A stretch of 64,000 nt of DNA from Alentia gelatinosa (taxonomy: Eukaryota > Annelida > Polychaeta > Phyllodocida > Polynoidae), in assembly GCA_950022655.1 (NCBI GenBank), contig OX465579.1, forward strand, positions 52,989,950 through 53,053,949, written 5' to 3'. The notes beneath the pieces were generated by a model that saw only the letters and a list, made by a program, of their open reading frames with translations, did no database searches and was not told the DNA's origin. Position 1 is the first letter of the stretch. Every line of letters begins with the position of its first letter. Positions 1-11,061 of this stretch are shown one piece after another. The position numbers were made by a program, and so were the translations under genes.

Positions 1-1639
1 GACGGGATATGTGACCCCGATTCCAAAGGCCGGGTCTAAAACTGACATCAATAACTGGCGCCCAATAAGTATTCTCCCAATGCCTAGCAAAATTCTCGAA
101 AAGATAGTACATACAAGGTTATACTCATTTGTGAATGACGGTGGTTTACTCTCGTCTGACCAATTCGGGTTCAGGCCCAACCTTGGGACCGCAGATGCAC
201 TGTTTAAATTTACTGACGATCTTTATAATGCCCGTGACGATGCAATGGTTACTGCGGTCTGCTACGTTGATATTCGCAAGGCTTTTGACTGTGTCCCACA
301 TGACATCCTTTTGTCTAAGCTAAAACATCTGTATAGACTTCCTACAGCTTATACCAACTGGGTGACAGACTATCTGACAGATAGAGTTCAAATAACCACT
401 GCTAACAGCATAAAGTCTGGTCCTATGAATGTCCCGTTTGGTGTTCCCCAGGGGTCGGTGCTCGGCCCGCTCCTGTTTATTCTGCATATTAATGATATGT
501 GTGATGTTGTAGAAAACTGCTCTTGCATCCAGTATGCAGATGATTTAGTACTATATGCTTCAAGCCTCGATGACCAACATGCTGCTGCATTGTTACAGGC
601 TGCCGTTTGCTCCATAGCCTCATGGTGCAATGCTAATGGCTTAACTATGAACCATAAGAAAACTATGACGTGTTGGTTTGGGACTAAACCCCGTCTTAAA
701 AGACTCGATAAACTTGCACTACGTTGTGGTGAAGCAACTCTACCTCATTGCCTGGTATATAGATATCTTGGAGTTTATCTTGATGACCCCCTGAGTCTCA
801 GGGATAACATGAAACACGTCATAAAAAGTGCAAACGCCCGGCTATACAAATTTGCAAAGCTTAGGAATAGCATGACTAGAGGCGTAGCACGCCTAGTCTA
901 CCTCAGTACGATACGACCCGTGATGGAGTATGCCTGCTTCTTGCATGACGGAGCTAATCAGGCTGATATTACGAAACTGCAGTGACTACAAAATCGAGGC
1001 TTGAGGTTAATTACCAGTGTCGGTATTGCCGACATGGGAGTGGACCGTCTGCACACTGAATGTAACATAGAAAAACTGTATGTAAGAAGGCAGAAACAAC
1101 TAATGAGCATTTTTTATAAAAGATCTAAGTCAAATGTGAATATTGAGCTTGAAACCCGTGGCACACGCAGCGACGAGAAAGTACGCTTTGTGAAACGCAG
1201 GTTCAAAACAAATGGCTACAAGCGTAGTCCTGCTTACAGGGGCACCATTATCTGGGACAGATTAACTGCAGATACCCAGATGGCACCGACCAAACTGTCA
1301 TTCAAACACCTGGTGCGATGTGAACTCGATGGAATGGACTTGTGAACAGTTGAACTTGCAATGCACAGCTATATGACATGTTAATTTAACACTGTATTTG
1401 TGCCTACCAGTGAGCTATGTCGAGGTTGATGTTGTTCTTTATGACATTTTTGTTTCTATTTCTCAGGGATCTTTTTGTACCTGGCTCAATGTTGGCTCTG
1501 TATTCATCCTCATCACTAATTACTATTTTACTCATATCAAATTATCATGTTCTGATTGACAAGATTGATGTATTCATTTATTCATGGAAGACCTGTCAAT
1601 AGACAGATTGAATAAACGCCTTTCAAACCAAAAAAAAAA
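1..1639 (+). mobile_element. 3' half of a non-LTR retrotransposon (LINE, Jockey/CR1-like)
   Basis: The element enters from the left edge, so its 5' part lies outside the window. It comprises an RT open frame to 1345, a 3' UTR, an AATAAA at 1611-1616 and a run of about 10 A at 1630-1639 that marks the 3' end. A terminal poly(A) just after a poly(A) signal is typical of LINEs copied from mRNA. The sequence after 1640 is unrelated. Family assignment rests on RT motif style only; RTE or another clade is possible. Confidence 0.85.
2..1345 (+). pseudogene. LINE ORF2 reverse transcriptase and C-terminal region, one in-frame stop
   Basis: The frame is open from the window edge to a TGA at 983-985, then continues in the same frame to 1345. 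It shows the RT fingers motif NNWRPISILP, motif A (YVDIRKAFD, two catalytic-region aspartates), motif B (VPQGSVLGP), motif C YADD at 533-544, and the thumb motif YRYLGVYLD. The text after the stop reads LQNRGLRLI, the usual LINE thumb/C-terminal signature, so the TGA probably replaced a CGA arginine codon by C-to-T change at a CpG. No frameshift is visible, so this is a young copy by the standard of this window. The endonuclease domain would lie upstream, off the window. The product would copy the element's RNA at a nicked target. Confidence 0.85.
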
Positions 1640-3180
1640 TCCCGCATCCCCCTACCTTTCTGGGATTCAATCCGAACCCACCTGTGATCAGGCGTTAGCA
1701 CGGGGTAGCGACTATAGTCTCAGCCACACAATCTCAGCAACCAGTGGTTCGCTACACTATCTAAAAAGTATATATATTCAACCAGTACAAATATTGATAG
1801 GTAAAGTGGCTTCATACCTCACAATATTTGATAACTGATTTGTTGGCTCAGCTCTTGATGGACATTGTCGGATGCCCCCCCCCCCCCCTCCACTCCATTT
1901 TCGATGTAACACCAGTAATATCATATTGATGTAGAACAAATGTACATAGGTCATCCCCAATTAAAAGAACGCCAATTGGTGATTGTACCTGTCGTTGAAA
2001 TGGTTACTTGAATAAAAAAAGTTTTAAAAAATCCTCAGAAGCCATACCATTCTGGGAGGAAACAAACGGACTATATTGAATATGCTTGGTTTTGATTGAA
2101 CTGACCCACGAGGGACAAACGAACCGGGAGATGCCGGCAGAATGTTGAATTAATTAATAGAGAGAGGGGCATAAAATTACAAATAATCTATAAATTATAA
2201 TGATTCGCATTGACATTAGTGGCATATTTAGATATGCGGGTAGAAAGTAGGGGCCGGGGCAGGGTGGCTGTTCAACCCCATTATATCATGCAGCTCCTAT
2301 TATACTTAACATTACTGATGGGGGCACGGGCGTGTCTAGTCAAAAGGGGATGATCAGGGGTCTAAAAGGGTGTGGGTTGGATAATAGATGTGAGAGCCCA
2401 CTTTCCCTCCTCTAATCTCATGCTCTTTATAAAAGAGAGGTTTTTTTATTACCCACCTATTACGGAGTCTTCATAGGAAATGTTTAGGGCACCTGAAATT
2501 AGCTACCTGGAGATTCTGGCATGTCAGAATCTCCTGCAAGAGATTCCGGAAAAATAGTACTATCCATAATGAGGTCAAATCATCATGTACTTTGAAATAA
2601 GTTTCTTGAATGTTTTTTCAATGGTAATTATTTTGAATCAATTATGACATCAGAAATCACTGTGATAACACACTTTGCATGCTAAAAATCATAAGTTTAT
2701 TGCGAACTATACTATTGGTTTATGAGTGTATCTTTTTCTCTCTGTGGTTCATGTATCTCACTTTCCCTGGGGATTTGTTGATACCGAATCAGTTGTGGTT
2801 GGGAGGGAGGCGCCACCAGCATGGGAACACCCCACTCTGGATAGTATGCCACATTTCATTGGACAATAAACTTTCCCGCCTCTCTTTGTCTGGTCACACG
2901 ACCAATTAAAAACGCAGGAATATATCACATGATCAAGAATAACCAATGACGGTCATTCTCTGTATAGGAAAATTAACATAATCTAGGCACCCACCCCACC
3001 AAGGGTGAGAGATCGGTCACTTACTCGATGGTCGCGAGGCCGCCACGTTCAGCATTGATATACTATTGGTTTATGTCTACACCGAATTACTGCCATGCTT
3101 GACAGTGCTGTGGTGTCTGGAAGTAAATGTCTAGTATAAACTTTTTAATTGCAATAGACTTGTTATTAATCTTGAAGGTG
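1640..3180. other. Non-coding stretch, no gene seen
   Basis: No convincing open frame. It holds a poly-C run (about 1876-1889), a perfect 10-bp-stem hairpin (2509-2534, GGAGATTCTG with its complement), and on the minus strand near 1660-1740 a weak tRNA-like stretch with A-box-like TGGCTGAGAC and an interrupted B box. The last is too degenerate to call a tRNA or SINE. Confidence 0.6.
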
Positions 3181-3188
3181 GGTAATAA

Positions 3189-3337
3189 ATACAATAACGA
3201 CTGGTTTTGTATACGAGTGACCGTGATCTCCTCGTAGTTGACGACGTAATATCCTCGCTAATCACTCGGATATTACCATGCGTCGACTACATGGAGATTA
3301 CGGCCACACGTACACAAGACCAGTCATTATTGTGTAT
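3189..3337. repeat. Foldback element, about 67-bp inverted arms
   Basis: The arms run about 3189-3255 and 3270-3337 with a loop of roughly a dozen bases (TCGCTAATCACTC). They match at roughly 80 percent over their full length, for example ACAATAACGACTGGTTTTGT against the complement of ACAAGACCAGTCATTATTGT. No protein-coding content. The form fits a short MITE or foldback transposon; no target-site duplication is obvious. Confidence 0.8.
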
Positions 3338-3344
3338 ATAACGA

Positions 3345-4085
3345 CATAATATCTGATACAACATTAATCAAGTACATTATGAATCAAATTTTACGTTTGA
3401 TCACATATGTCATGATATTACATCAAAATGTGGACCAAGAAAGTTTCACCTTTTTTTAAAACTAACAAGTACAGAATACTTGAAAATAGAATCACCCCCC
3501 CCCCCCCCACACACACACAGATGTATTAAGATTAAGTCCCTTGTCTCAATGAAAACATTAAAGATAAGACACAAACCCTCCACAGTGGCAACTGAATTTT
3601 TTTTGGTTAAAGTTCCCTCCCCCAGGAAATAAATGAAAACAAGTAGCACAATCCCCCAATATTTTTTTAAGAAAGTCGCCCATAGAAAAATAAAGATGAA
3701 ATAAGCTCCCCCCTTCTGGAGTTAGCAAAATAAGTCCCCGTTCCAATGAAAGTACAAAAGCAATAGCCTGCTCCAACACAGAAGCACTTGAAATATTTGC
3801 CCCCCCCCCCCCGCCTGAAATAATTTCTTCAAATACCTCCCTTCCCCAAGAAAATACTAAAAAATTTCGTTTAAATCCCCCTAATGGAAAAAATTAGATA
3901 AAATTAGCATACCTCCCCACAGAGTTACCAAAATACGTCCCCTACTCCAATGAATATACACCCCCCCCCCCCCACACACACACACACAGTCACCTGAATG
4001 GAATTTTTTTAAAGCCCCTCCCCAAAGAATATATATGTGAAAAAAGATTAGCACCACCCTGAATATGCAAGTCCTGAATGAGTTG
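3345..4085. other. Low-complexity C/A-rich stretch
   Basis: Repeated homopolymer C tracts (about 3486-3499, 3800-3812, 3961-3972), twice followed by CA dinucleotide runs, in A-rich sequence with scattered CCTCCCC. It looks like decayed tandem or microsatellite sequence. The open frames here are products of composition. Confidence 0.6.
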
Positions 4086-4448
4086 AAAAAAGAGAAGCCC
4101 TAATGTTATTTCCATTTTCGATGGAAGAGCGTGGTATACCTAAATTACTTCATGAAATAAAAGTAAGAGAATATCATAAGAAATTATGTATTTGAGCAAT
4201 CTTTATTTGATCAAGAATCAAGTGTCAAGAATGTTTAAATAAACCTAGAGAATTGATTTAATAGTTGTTCTCAAGTGTCATGAACAGGAATACTGATCAA
4301 GTCTCAGAAATCTATATGTTTAAACAAATGGAAACTGATTACTTAATAAAACTAATTTCTGGTATTAAAATCAGTGTATACATCCTAATGCATTAAAAAT
4401 GTCTCTGAATCAAGTATTATGTGGGTCTGAGTATGACAGGTTCAATAA

Positions 4449-4837
4449 GGCCACTCAAAAAAAAAAACTTGTTTCTCATCACCGCGCGCATCTGAAAAAA
4501 CGATTTTAGAAGATTTTTTTTTTTTTTTTTTTTTTTTAAATAGATGAACCTTGATAGAAATCATGAAAGGTATGTGTATTTAGTATCAAATTAAAGCTCC
4601 TGATGTCAGGGATGCATTAAATGTATAGCCAGTAAAAATCTGGAAACCCCGCATAAGCAGACACCCCGCGTAAGCAGCCACTTTGGCCCGGATCGGAGGG
4701 TGTCCGCTTATGCAGGGTTTTACTGTATGTCTACCATCTTTGATAAAGCAAAAAAAAAAAAAAAAAAAAAAAAAAAGCGCCCTCGTCATATTTTTCATGG
4801 CTTGGTGATGAGAAACAATTTTTTTTTTTTTAGTGGC
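4449..4837. mobile_element. PIF/Harbinger-type MITE with TAA target-site duplication
   Basis: The ends are inverted repeats of about 37 bp (GGCCACTCAAAAA... and ...TTTTTTAGTGGCC), including TTGTTTCTCATCACC and its complement. TAA flanks both sides (4446-4448 and 4838-4840). The equivalent place in copy C (reverse complement near 55310-55345) reads GTTCAATAACC without the insert, which is an empty site. A 3-bp TWA duplication is the hallmark of PIF/Harbinger transposases. No transposase is encoded. Confidence 0.88.
4630..4727. repeat. Nested small mariner-like hairpin inside the MITE
   Basis: The left arm (CAGTAAAA, a short gap, then AACCCCGCATAAGCAGACAC) pairs with the right arm ending GCTTATGCAGGGTTTTACTG followed by TA. 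CAGT/ACTG ends next to TA resemble Tc1/mariner MITEs. The left TA is not cleanly preserved, so this call is tentative. Confidence 0.5.
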
Positions 4838-5368
4838 CTAACCAGTGGATGAAGGTAAGGAGTGTTTGTGTGGGAGTAGGGGAGAGGTGCTAATATGGAG
4901 TGACTGGGTTGAGATGTCTACCCTTCCACCAACCCTGTACCACCTTACTGGGTCTATGTTTCTTTGAAGAGCATAGTGAATGGTCTGTCCCATCAGTGTT
5001 CCAATGCTATACAGTCAGGTCTGTCCCACCAGATTTGAAATGTACATGTATTGTAGTGGTAGGAGACCAGTGAGCCAGAACAAACAGGCTCTTGAGTGTA
5101 GCTAACTGTCAGTAAAGTAGATGGAGTGGTTGTGGGGGGGGGGGGGGAGGGGATGGGGGCTGTTCCAGCATGACTGTAGAGTGGCTTCATGTCCAGAGTG
5201 TTATACCTAAATCTTAATCTGTCCCTGTCTGTTAAATATATGTCCTTTTTCACAGTCAACTGGTGCCATTTCCTACTCTCAAAGGCCGTTTTCCATGTTT
5301 GCATTTCCCCTTTGAGTGCATTGTGAACCAAATGACCATAAACCTAGACATCATTAACAACTCGTGAA

Positions 5369-5432
5369 GCTATGATGATGCTGTAGTAGGTATCTATGTC
5401 GCTATGATGATGCTGTAGTATGTATCTATGTT
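5369..5432 (+). repeat. Tandem duplication of 32 bp, two copies
   Basis: GCTATGATGATGCTGTAGTA occurs at 5369 and again at 5401. The 32-bp units differ at about two positions, so the duplication is recent. Confidence 0.9.
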
Positions 5433-7100
5433 TTTTTAATCATAGTCTTCATAATCATATTTCCTGTCTATTTTTTTCAAATATAATGATAAAAAATCTT
5501 GGTTTCTTTATCAACTTGTTAGCTATGAATATTCCCTATTGAGTATATCCGCTTTTAGAGTATACATAGAACAAAATTACCTGGTAGGAGGCGCACAGTG
5601 TAGATACTGCATATGACAGGAAGATTAATAGCGGCGGTATAGGGCACACGGTGTGACTGCTCGGAGTGCGTGTCAGCTCGCAAAATAGGGTTTAACATAA
5701 CTTGTTGGACATTACTTCAGTTTTTTTGTAAGGCCAAGACATGTACGTTTCCAAAAACAATAGATTAAAAAATTTCTGTACATAAACATAAAAATGAGAG
5801 GAATTGAAAGTAATGTACTTAAAAAAACTAGAGCAAAATTTGATGTTTGACCTTGAAAATAGAGATGATGACCTTGAGCAAGGTCATTGACTCCAGGATG
5901 GTTAAAGAGCACTAAAATAGTACTATAGTTTGTTTTTTTAATTTTGAGAAAAGATCCATTTTAACCAAGTTAGAATACAAAGTATGCATTTTCTAAATAG
6001 ACCATTTTTTTGTTATGTTGCCATGGAAACGGGCTTCCTGTGCCGCTAAGCTGGACATCAGAAATGGCCCCCTCACTTTTTCATAAACTCTGGACATGTG
6101 GCTAACTGAAAATCATAATGAAACTTTCTACCTCCATTTGAAAGTCAAACCCATATTTTGAGCCTCTGGCTCATGGACTATATATGTTCTCAATCTCCTC
6201 TCTATCTACGTGTACCAGACCCATCCGTGTGTGGGTCTCCGCTCCATGAAATTTCCATTGTTTGTTACCTGCTAAGTTTGGACCTATATTCGAAAGAAAG
6301 TCATTGATATAATCGGCAACTACTTCCTGCAGGATATCACGCCCATTTTGGTTTAATAATGTATCTAGTAGATGTGGATAAACTTTGCTACACAACTAGT
6401 GAGCAAATGACTATTCTTGCCAATCCCTCGCTGCATCGGCGACCAGCGGACTGCAAAAAAAGAGAGATTTGGTGAAAAGCATGAACGTATGAGAGGGAAG
6501 TTTTAACATACATGTAACCATGTTTTTTGTTCTACTTATATGTTATATGTTAAATAATATACACTTATTTTAAACTAGACATAATCTCTGGGATTATTTT
6601 CTTCATGTGGTCCTTCGAATAGGCAGTCTAATAAACTGTGGATTCACGTTATAAAGTGGTTTAAAGCTGAAAAAGAAATAGCTGGATTGTCTGTGCAGCT
6701 CATTTAACAATTACTATATTTCACAATTCATAATATATGGGTTGTTTCATATCTTTTGACAATTGCCTTGTTTTGAATATAAAATGTTGGCTGGTTCCCC
6801 CTCTCCTTAGTAGATACCCGGGTAATCAGCGTTGGTTTGAGGCAGAGATTAGTAAATGCTAGTACTGCAAAAGATCTGCTGGGAGAGGGTCTCTGAGGTC
6901 CCCTATCACCGCACAGATCGTATTGTCCAGCCTGATTATTGTTCATTCAATATGACCCCTGGGACGCGTTTAATAAACTAGGATCGTACACGAAGACCTT
7001 TTCCTGTATCTTGCATTAGCGACTACGTAGCTAGAGCCTATGGACACGCTATCTGGTGGGTATTGGTCGCATTACAGGCCTTGGTCTCCACAGCAAATGC
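5433..7100. other. Non-coding stretch, no gene seen
   Basis: AT-rich intergenic sequence with only short open frames and no recognisable motif. The sequence ACTAGGATCGTACACGAAG near 6976 resembles the end of the inverted repeat at 40038-40214 and may be a remnant of that family. Confidence 0.55.
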
Positions 7101-7106
7101 TACACC

Positions 7107-7174
7107 CTGGAAGCTCCGCGCATCTACCGCTTACGTCGAGCGTAAGGGGTGACTGGAGATGTGCAGGCTTCCAG
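7107..7174. repeat. Imperfect inverted repeat (hairpin)
   Basis: The arm CTGGAAGCTCCGCGCATCT, then GCTTACG, faces CGTAAG and AGATGTGCAGGCTTCCAG. The centre is TCGAG. The GC-rich hairpin stands out from the surroundings and is probably a decayed foldback element. Confidence 0.6.
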
Positions 7175-7179
7175 CGTGC

Positions 7180-8320
7180 AAAAGCTAGGGCAGATCATGA
7201 ATATTAAGCGAACCAAGGGCGATTATTTTGCATGACACATGTGTGAAGTTATTCCTCGGCTTCAGAACTGTATGCGCTGAAACCAGTGATAAGGAGATTA
7301 GAAAACCACAGCCCTAAAATTTGTTTTCAGCATGGGTAGAAATATATGATAAGCGAAGAAGCACATCTGAGTGTAGAGCAACTAAAAAGAATAGCAGTTC
7401 CAAGAGATTCTCAATCTCGTGGTGCTTCACTCTCGATACATAGATCTGGTTCACTCTGTCTCCATGTCGGGGAAAAAGCCCAAGCGGATCCGACCATCCT
7501 AGATTATCATACGGGGCCAAGGTTTTTTGTGCGTACAAAATGTTTTTTTGGTATGGCGAAAAATAAATCCTAATGGAAGAAGTATATCTGTGTATAGAAA
7601 TACAAACAAGAGTAGCAGGTTACAGATTAGTACTGCAGGAGAACCTCACTCTCGTGGCCCTTCAGTCTCCATGCCTAGTTGCAGGAGAAACTCCACGCAG
7701 ATCTGACAGAATTTTAACATTTTATATACATGTGGTAGGTAAAAATATGAAGCCTTGGACATGTTTGTCAAGACATGGAAGGCTCTAATATGTGAAAAGA
7801 CTAGGGTTGTGACAGTGCTCTTTTATCAATCGATTACCTTTAGACTTCCAGCAGTGAAGAACACCTACTTTTTCACCCCCAGTGGTGAAAAGCACCTCTT
7901 TCACAAGTTTGGCAACCAACCCCTTCTACACTTAGCTACGACATAGGGTTTGGTCGGGTTAAATTCCAAAGGTTATCACTCAGTCACTCTGTGTACGCCT
8001 CAAACCAAGTAGTTTTGTTCTATGTAGGGTCTAAAAGCAGAAATACTCAATAGGCATAATTCATAGCTTAACAAATTGATAATGAAACCTAGCTTTATGT
8101 TCATTGTATCTTAAATATACACGAAAGGAGGGAAGAAAAATGGAAATAGGCCTCGTTATTGTGAAATAATACACTCTCCACGCAGTATAAATGGTCTGGT
8201 AGGAGAGTAACAAACAGTTCCCACAACTGGGTGAAGGCGGCCGCGGGTTTAAAGACAAATGTGGGTAGGTATCGCACTGGCCCCTGTGTAGACACTGGTG
8301 CTGCCAGCTGGTTTCATGAA
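7180..8320. other. Non-coding stretch, no gene seen
   Basis: Only short open frames. The stretch near 7464-7500 is loosely repeated near 7667-7705 (GTCTCCATG, then GCAGATC or GCGGATC), which suggests an old duplication of about 200 bp. Nothing else is recognisable. Confidence 0.5.
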
Positions 8321-8324
8321 ACAA

Positions 8325-8660
8325 TAGCAGTTTCCCATAGACACTAATAGATAAGCACTAACCTCCTTCAGATGTCCTTCCCATAGAAATTAGCATGGTG
8401 ACATAGTATTTTTGTACATGTTCCCAACTATCATGATCCAGAATTATTTGAAGATAGCAATAGAACATAAGTGTCATTTAGCACCAAAGTCAAAATATTG
8501 CAGTTTCCCATAGACACCAATAGTTAAGCACTTACATTTTCAGATGGCCTTCCCATAGAAGTTAGCATGGTGACATGCCAATATTTTAGCATTTTCTATT
8601 TGCTGATATATGGAACTTATACCATTCAGAGTTATTTGCAAAAATCAATAGAATTTAGGA
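8325..8660 (+). repeat. Diverged tandem duplication, unit about 177 bp
   Basis: CAGTTTCCCATAGACAC, TAAGCACT, CCTTCCCATAGAA and TTAGCATGGTGACAT occur in the same order from 8329 and from 8502. The second halves of the two units also share AGTTATTTG/GAATTATTTG and AATAGAA. No coding potential. Confidence 0.75.
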
Positions 8661-9500
8661 ATCCCCCAACTACCAGCATTTGTCTAACCCTTTCCATGCA
8701 GCCCCCAATTCCCCTGCTCACCATTACACCAAACGACCCTGCTACGGCTTTTTTTTGGAAATAGCAATGTCATGTGATGGGCATGTGATTTAAGTAATTT
8801 ACAATGGTGACTGATCATATTTTGTTATACCAAATCAAAGGTAAATATAGCTTTTATACGGTCAAAATTTCTTTTAACTCAAACAATTGTCTTTTTATCT
8901 ATTGAGTTTTGTATACAAGTATCAATGATGCCTCTAAGATGCCTAGAGGCATCTTCCTGCCATAGCCAGGGGAATGCCTGGAGGCATCTTCCTGCTGCTA
9001 AAAAGTTGACTTGGCCGGAGCTAACGTAGTGTAGTTCTGGCAGACAGCGTACACTTTCACAACCAATGTGAAGGACATCCACTCGGGGGCAAAATAGCGC
9101 CGCCCAGGAACAATTGGCTACCTGCCCTACAGAACTGTGGTTTGTGTCCAGAATCAGACGTTTTGTCAACACAAAGGTGAAGATTATGCCTACAATGTGT
9201 GTACAGATTCTGCTCTGCAGGTTCTCAACCCAGAATTTATATCATCAATATTCACAAATAACATTTCAATAGACAGTCACATATATCCAATTATCCTACC
9301 CCTAATATAATATCCCGTAGGCTTAACATTGAGTTTCCGTATGACACGCTGAGTGGCATACGGAGTTTTATATGCCACTAGAGGCATACAGAATTTATAT
9401 TACGTAATATTCCAAAATCGAGGAGACGAGGTAGGACAAAATTAAAACCTGATTCGTTTTAATCTTGGCCACTGCATGCCACTCCTGGAGTTTTGGCTCC
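8661..9500. other. Non-coding stretch with small palindromes
   Basis: GATGCCTCT with AGAGGCATC forms a 9-bp stem at about 8926-8952, and GGCATCTTCCTGC is repeated. Around 9310-9420 a stretch with CCGTAGGCTTAACATTGAG and inverted TATGCCACT/AGTGGCATA looks like a diverged member of the foldback family at 12480 and 25380, which share the ATAGGCTTAACATTAGG-like left end. No gene. Confidence 0.5.
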
Positions 9501-9504
9501 AGAC

Positions 9505-10436
9505 TTTTTTTTATTTTATTTTTTTTTATTTGACAAATGTGATACAGGATAGTCTGCTGGTTTGCAGGTTTTATGTACCGCTGCAGGGCAAATTCATTCT
9601 TCCTACAGTAACAATGTCAGACATTTACAACAGCAAAAAATCAGAGAGATTGCCGGTTGATTTTGTATGAGAATGATGAGATGAGATGGTAGCAAATATC
9701 ATGCATGGAGATCCTTGTAAGCTGTAGATATCAGGTAAGTTATTTCGTTCTGTTACTTACACTTGTTCATTTTCTGCAACCATTACAGATTTAGTTCTTA
9801 ACTTTACATTTTTCTTATACAGATATATAGACTTTGCGTCCTGGATCTCTTTTGGCAAGTCATTCCAGAGCGTCATCCCTGTGTACAACGGGTTTTTCTT
9901 AAAGAAGGCTGTGCGGGGGCCTCTTCATTCTTACTAGTCTTTTTTCTTGTTGTCTTGTTCTCGGATTAATCATTGTCTCGATTTTGGCAGCGTATTTTTT
10001 CATATATAGATACATGAGGTAGATCCTTCTTTGGATCAAACGGTCAACATTACATCGCGAATGCAAATCGTCTATACTGATCTCTCGAATTGTTTTCCTA
10101 GTACAAATGCATAACCCTCTGTTCTGAACTCGCTGAAGGCGTTCCAGAAGTTGCTTATAAGCTCCACTTATAAAGTACCCTAGATGATCAAACACGGGGG
10201 CTATCAAAGTTTTGTATATCTTGAAACTGGTGGTTTCTGAGATATTTTTTTCGAATTTTTGCTAGTTGAAATATCTTGTGATTAACTTTTTTTGACTTCA
10301 CTTGGCTTCGCCTCATGAAGTCACTATGCCAAACTTGAAACTCATCAAGTTTTATGATAGTAATATTGAAAGTATAGTAATGGGTGATGGTATCTGCATA
10401 ACGGAGAAGAGTGTGTTTTATATCCGCAATATACAT
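9505..10436 (-). pseudogene. LINE 3' remnant: RT thumb, C-terminus and 3' UTR
   Basis: On the minus strand, IKHTLLRYAD at about 10420-10391 is a broken relic of RT motif C, and most of the palm after it is gone. The thumb follows (VNHKIFQLAKIRK, then after a frameshift near 10190-10210 LIAPVFDHLGYFISG, then LERLQRVQNRGL). A second shift near 9895 leads to LYTGMTLWNDLPKEIQ, the usual LINE C-terminal signature. The element ends with AATAAA (complement at 9526-9531) and a poly(A) tail seen as T-rich sequence at 9505-9525. The gene is dead: two or more frameshifts and an internal deletion. Confidence 0.75.
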
Positions 10437-10439
10437 GTA

Positions 10440-11058
10440 TGTTTTTGTGTCTGCGTCCAGAAAAAGTCAGTTTGCCATACATGCATGTGGTGGCGCCACA
10501 GGACACTATCATCAACGATCTCGTCTATTCGGTGTACTACTGTGTCGTCCGCTCACAGCCCACCTTGCTGTTAGCCATTTTCCAATGACCGACGGAAATG
10601 AAACCAATCATTTGTGTTCCTCTATCAGAAACTATGTCAGTAGTGCCACCGGCTACACGTCGGCATCAAACAGGGGTCTCAGAACATTTTGAAAGTCGGG
10701 GAGCGAACTGAAAAATTGCTGACTTTTTTCTTGGTATGAATAGTTATATACCGCTGCTGGGGGTGTAGTAACCTACGTTTTCGTACCTAGGTTGAAGTGG
10801 TTTTTTTTACCTAGGCTTACGTTATTTACCTAGGTTGACACGTGACCTAAAGCTGTAATCTGGTTTGAAAACGCACTAAACAGTTCAATACAGCAAAAAT
10901 GGACATGGCAAACCGAGCCAATAAAAGTAAATAACACAGGAAAATATCATATATTATCATACAGATTGGGATGGTGTAAAAAAGTGCAGGCAAATACGGT
11001 ATTCTAAAAATAAAAGATGAATAGGAACCCTCGCCGAGGTTGCAATTGCTGCGATGTC
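10440..11058. other. Non-coding stretch, no gene seen
   Basis: Short open frames only. ACCTAGG-type hexamers recur around 10780-10840 (CCTAGGTTGAAG, CCTAGGCTTACG, CCTAGGTTGACA), a small degenerate repeat. Nothing else is recognisable. Confidence 0.5.
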
Positions 11059-11061
11059 TAA

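Larger units (their letters stand above)
4090..5245 (-). repeat. Dispersed repeat family R, copy A (inverted relative to copies B and C)
   Basis: The reverse complement of this stretch aligns with 54950-55670 (copy C), including the poly(A)-signal-like and GGAAATAACATTAG end, and in part with copy B near 37680-37818. It lacks the GACA-rich body and left half present in B and C, so it is truncated near 5245. A MITE (4449-4837) is inserted in it and is absent at the matching position of copy C. No protein-coding capacity is seen, so the family may be non-autonomous. Confidence 0.8.

Noticed and set aside
1660..1740. tRNA-derived SINE on the minus strand
   Set aside because: The B box is interrupted and there is no body or tail to support it.
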